Source of the DNA: Gordonia insulae
Lineage (GTDB): Bacteria; Actinomycetota; Actinomycetes; Mycobacteriales; Mycobacteriaceae
Direction of reading: 5' to 3'
Assembly: GCF_003855095.1 (NCBI RefSeq)
Contig: NZ_CP033972.1
Location: forward strand, 3,596,001 to 3,660,000
Length of the DNA stretch: 64,000 nucleotides
In this document: in pieces, positions 62,488 through 64,000 of the stretch
Numbering within the stretch: position 1 is the first letter of the stretch
Layout: each line of letters starts with the position of its first letter
Position numbers and translations under genes: made by a program
The notes under the pieces: model-generated
The model's database searches: none
What the model was told of the DNA's origin: nothing
The model's input: only the letters and a program-made list of their open reading frames with translations

Positions 62488-63366
62488 ATGCGCTTCACCT
62501 ATGCCGAGGCAATGACCGACCCGAGCTTCTACCCGCCGCTCGCGCAAGCGGCTGAACAGGCCGGATACGCCGGATTCACCATCCCCGACTCGCTGGCCTA
62601 TCCCGAGGAGTCGGACGCCACCTACCCGTACACACCGGACGGCAACCGCGAGTTCCTCGACGGCAAGGCGTTCATCGAGACGTTCATCCAGGCCGCCGCG
62701 CTCGGTGCGGTGACCTCGACCATCCGGTTCACCCCCTTCGTCGTGAAGCTCCCGGTCCGCCCGCCCGCACTGGTCGCCAAGCAGGCGAGCTCCGTGGCCT
62801 ACCTGACCAACAACCGGTTCGCGATGGGCGTCGGGACCAGCCCGTGGCCCGAGGACTACGACTTCATGGGCGTCGACTTCAAGCGCCGCGGCAAGCGGAT
62901 GGACGAGTGCATGGACATCATCCGCGGACTCACCACGGGTGAGTACTTCGAGTTCCACGGCGAGTTCTACGACATCCCGAAGATCAAGATGACGCCCGCC
63001 CCGACCGAGCCGATCCCGATGCTCGTCGGCGGCCACGCCGACCTCGCGCTGCGCCGGGCGGTCATCCGTGGAGACGGCTGGATGCACGGCGGCGGTCCGG
63101 CGGAGGAACTCGACGCGCTGCTCGACAAGATCGCCGAGATCCGCAAAGCCGAGGGAAAGACCAACGACCCGTTCGAGATCCACGTGATCTCGACCGACGC
63201 CTACACGGTCGACGGATGCAAACGCCTGGAGGACAAGGGCATCACCGACGTCATCGTCGGGTTCCGGTTGCCCTACATCAAGGGACCGGACACCGAACCC
63301 CTGGACAAGAAGATCCAACATCTGAACTGGTACGCGGAGAACATCATCGCCAAGGTCAACGGCTGA
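62488..63366 (+). CDS. LLM-class F420-dependent oxidoreductase
   Basis: The 292-aa luciferase-like TIM-barrel oxidoreductase starts MRFTYAEAMTDPSFYPPLAQAAEQAGYAGFTIPDS. It contains TSTIRFTPFVVKLPVRPPALVAKQASSVAYLTNNRFAMGVGTSPWPEDYDFMGVDFKRRGKRMDE, the usual LLM core, and PIPMLVGGHADLALRRAVIRGDGW. Members use F420 or FMN. With a KstR-type site 37 bases before the start, a role in sterol or steroid side-chain/ring metabolism is inferred. The ATG follows GAGGAGC. Confidence 0.88.
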   Translation: MRFTYAEAMTDPSFYPPLAQAAEQAGYAGFTIPDSLAYPEESDATYPYTPDGNREFLDGKAFIETFIQAAALGAVTSTIRFTPFVVKLPVRPPALVAKQASSVAYLTNNRFAMGVGTSPWPEDYDFMGVDFKRRGKRMDECMDIIRGLTTGEYFEFHGEFYDIPKIKMTPAPTEPIPMLVGGHADLALRRAVIRGDGWMHGGGPAEELDALLDKIAEIRKAEGKTNDPFEIHVISTDAYTVDGCKRLEDKGITDVIVGFRLPYIKGPDTEPLDKKIQHLNWYAENIIAKVNG

Positions 63367-63402
63367 CTCACCGCCCGGGTCGGCTCGACGACGCCGGCGA
63401 CC

Positions 63403-64000
63403 TCATCGTCCGAGGTGTCGCAGGGCCGCACGGGCGGCGTGATGGCCGCACATCCCGTGCACCCCACCGCCCGGCGGGGTCGCGGACGAGCACAGGAAGA
63501 CACCGGGGATTCCGGTGTCATAGGGGTTCGGCGACAGTCCGGGCCGCGCGATCAGATGGCGCAGATCGTTGCGTCCACCACCGATGTCACCGCCCACCTG
63601 GTTGGCGTTCGCGAGTTCCAGGTCGGCCGGTGACGTGCTCACCACGTCGATGATCCGGTCCCGGAAGCCGGGCGCGAAGCGTTCGATCTGCGCGGTGACG
63701 GCTGCCGTCGCGTCGCCGGTGTACCCGTGCGGCACATGGGCATACGCCCACAGGGGTTTGAGCGAGCCGACGGCTCGCGATGGGTCGGCGAGCCATTGCT
63801 GCCCGACGAGGGTGAAGGGCCGGCCGGGCATCACCCCGGCGACGACGTCGGCCTCGGCGGCGGCGATCTCGGCGAATGTCCCACCGAGATGTACCGTGCC
63901 CGCGCGGCTGCAGCCGGGGTGCGTCCAGCCGACCTCTCCGTCGATGAGGTAGTCGACCTTGAATGCCGCGGGCCCGTGTCGATACCGGTCGTACCGTCGG
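63403..64000 (-). CDS. CrtI/phytoene-dehydrogenase-like FAD oxidoreductase, C-terminal part (partial)
   Basis: The stop is at 63403 and the frame runs through the window edge, giving about 198 residues. They read PAAFKVDYLIDGEVGWTHPGC, then GTVHLGGTFAEIAAAEADVV, PGRPFTLVGQQWLADPSRAV, and finally GIPGVFLCSSATPPGGGVHGMCGHHAARAAL, the FAD-binding end of the NAD(P)/FAD-dependent amine-oxidase/CrtI group. In actinobacteria, carotenoid enzymes and uncharacterised oxidoreductases share this end, so the substrate cannot be named. It converges with the LLM gene, 36 bases away. The N-terminal FAD motif lies outside the window. Confidence 0.85.
   Translation of the reverse strand, partial: RRYDRYRHGPAAFKVDYLIDGEVGWTHPGCSRAGTVHLGGTFAEIAAAEADVVAGVMPGRPFTLVGQQWLADPSRAVGSLKPLWAYAHVPHGYTGDATAAVTAQIERFAPGFRDRIIDVVSTSPADLELANANQVGGDIGGGRNDLRHLIARPGLSPNPYDTGIPGVFLCSSATPPGGGVHGMCGHHAARAALRHLGR

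Noticed and set aside
1..64000. CRISPR arrays, insertion sequences, prophage genes, toxin-antitoxin pairs
   Set aside because: No regularly spaced repeat-spacer array, transposase, integrase, phage structural gene or paired small toxin/antitoxin frame was recognised.

Overview
The window is a high-GC chromosomal stretch from a mycolic-acid actinobacterium (order Mycobacteriales). The best guess is Gordonia or a close relative. The evidence is lineage-typical genes: GlfT1 with a Wzm/Wzt arabinogalactan exporter, the proteasome activator Bpa, an MmpS-like protein, two antigen-85-type esterases, F420-type oxidoreductases and a KstR-type operator. Genes are dense, GTG/TTG starts are frequent and many stops overlap the next start (ATGA/GTGA). 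I saw no insertion sequence, prophage or CRISPR array.

Layout. 1-14190: the end of nuoC and then nuoD to nuoN, an 11-gene translationally coupled respiratory complex I operon. 14248-24010: a lipoprotein, a SnoaL-like protein, two small helical stress-type proteins, tadA with its partner, tyrA, a glycolipid-binding-like protein, an MmpS-like protein, a Na+/H+ antiporter, aquaporin, a bile-acid-symporter-family transporter and three tRNA genes (Ser-CGA, Arg-ACG, Ser-GCT). 24120-35408: an aminotransferase, two secreted mycolyltransferase-like esterases, a thioesterase with an in-frame repeat expansion, an unknown 413-aa protein, an acyltransferase, a CorA-type channel, an HxlR regulator divergent from a methyltransferase, and a Bcr-type exporter.

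35537-52283 is the most distinctive region. It holds a PuuB-like amine oxidoreductase, a 7-TM protein of unknown family, an EthA-type Baeyer-Villiger monooxygenase, an alpha/beta hydrolase, a flavin monoamine oxidase, an APC permease, an SCP2-like protein, a glutamine-synthetase-like ligase, a PuuD-like gamma-glutamyl hydrolase, an acyl-CoA synthetase/enoyl-CoA hydratase fusion, a zinc alcohol dehydrogenase, an aldehyde dehydrogenase and a PucR-type regulator. Together these read as uptake, gamma-glutamylation and/or direct oxidative deamination of an amine, Baeyer-Villiger cleavage of a derived ketone, ester hydrolysis, oxidation of the alcohol and aldehyde to an acid, and CoA activation. The substrate is unknown.

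52422-59139: tRNA-Ser(TGA), two MarR regulators, a quinone oxidoreductase, a cysteine-desulfurase-like protein lacking the PLP lysine, bpa, wzm, wzt and glfT1. This block resembles M. tuberculosis Rv3777-Rv3783. 59187-64000: a DHA2 exporter divergent from an HxlR regulator with two inverted-repeat operators between them, an SDR, a PPOX-type flavoprotein divergent from an F420-type LLM oxidoreductase across a perfect KstR-consensus palindrome, and the C-terminal part of a CrtI-like oxidoreductase cut by the window edge. A short GC-rich interspersed repeat occurs at four loci and is translated in different frames.
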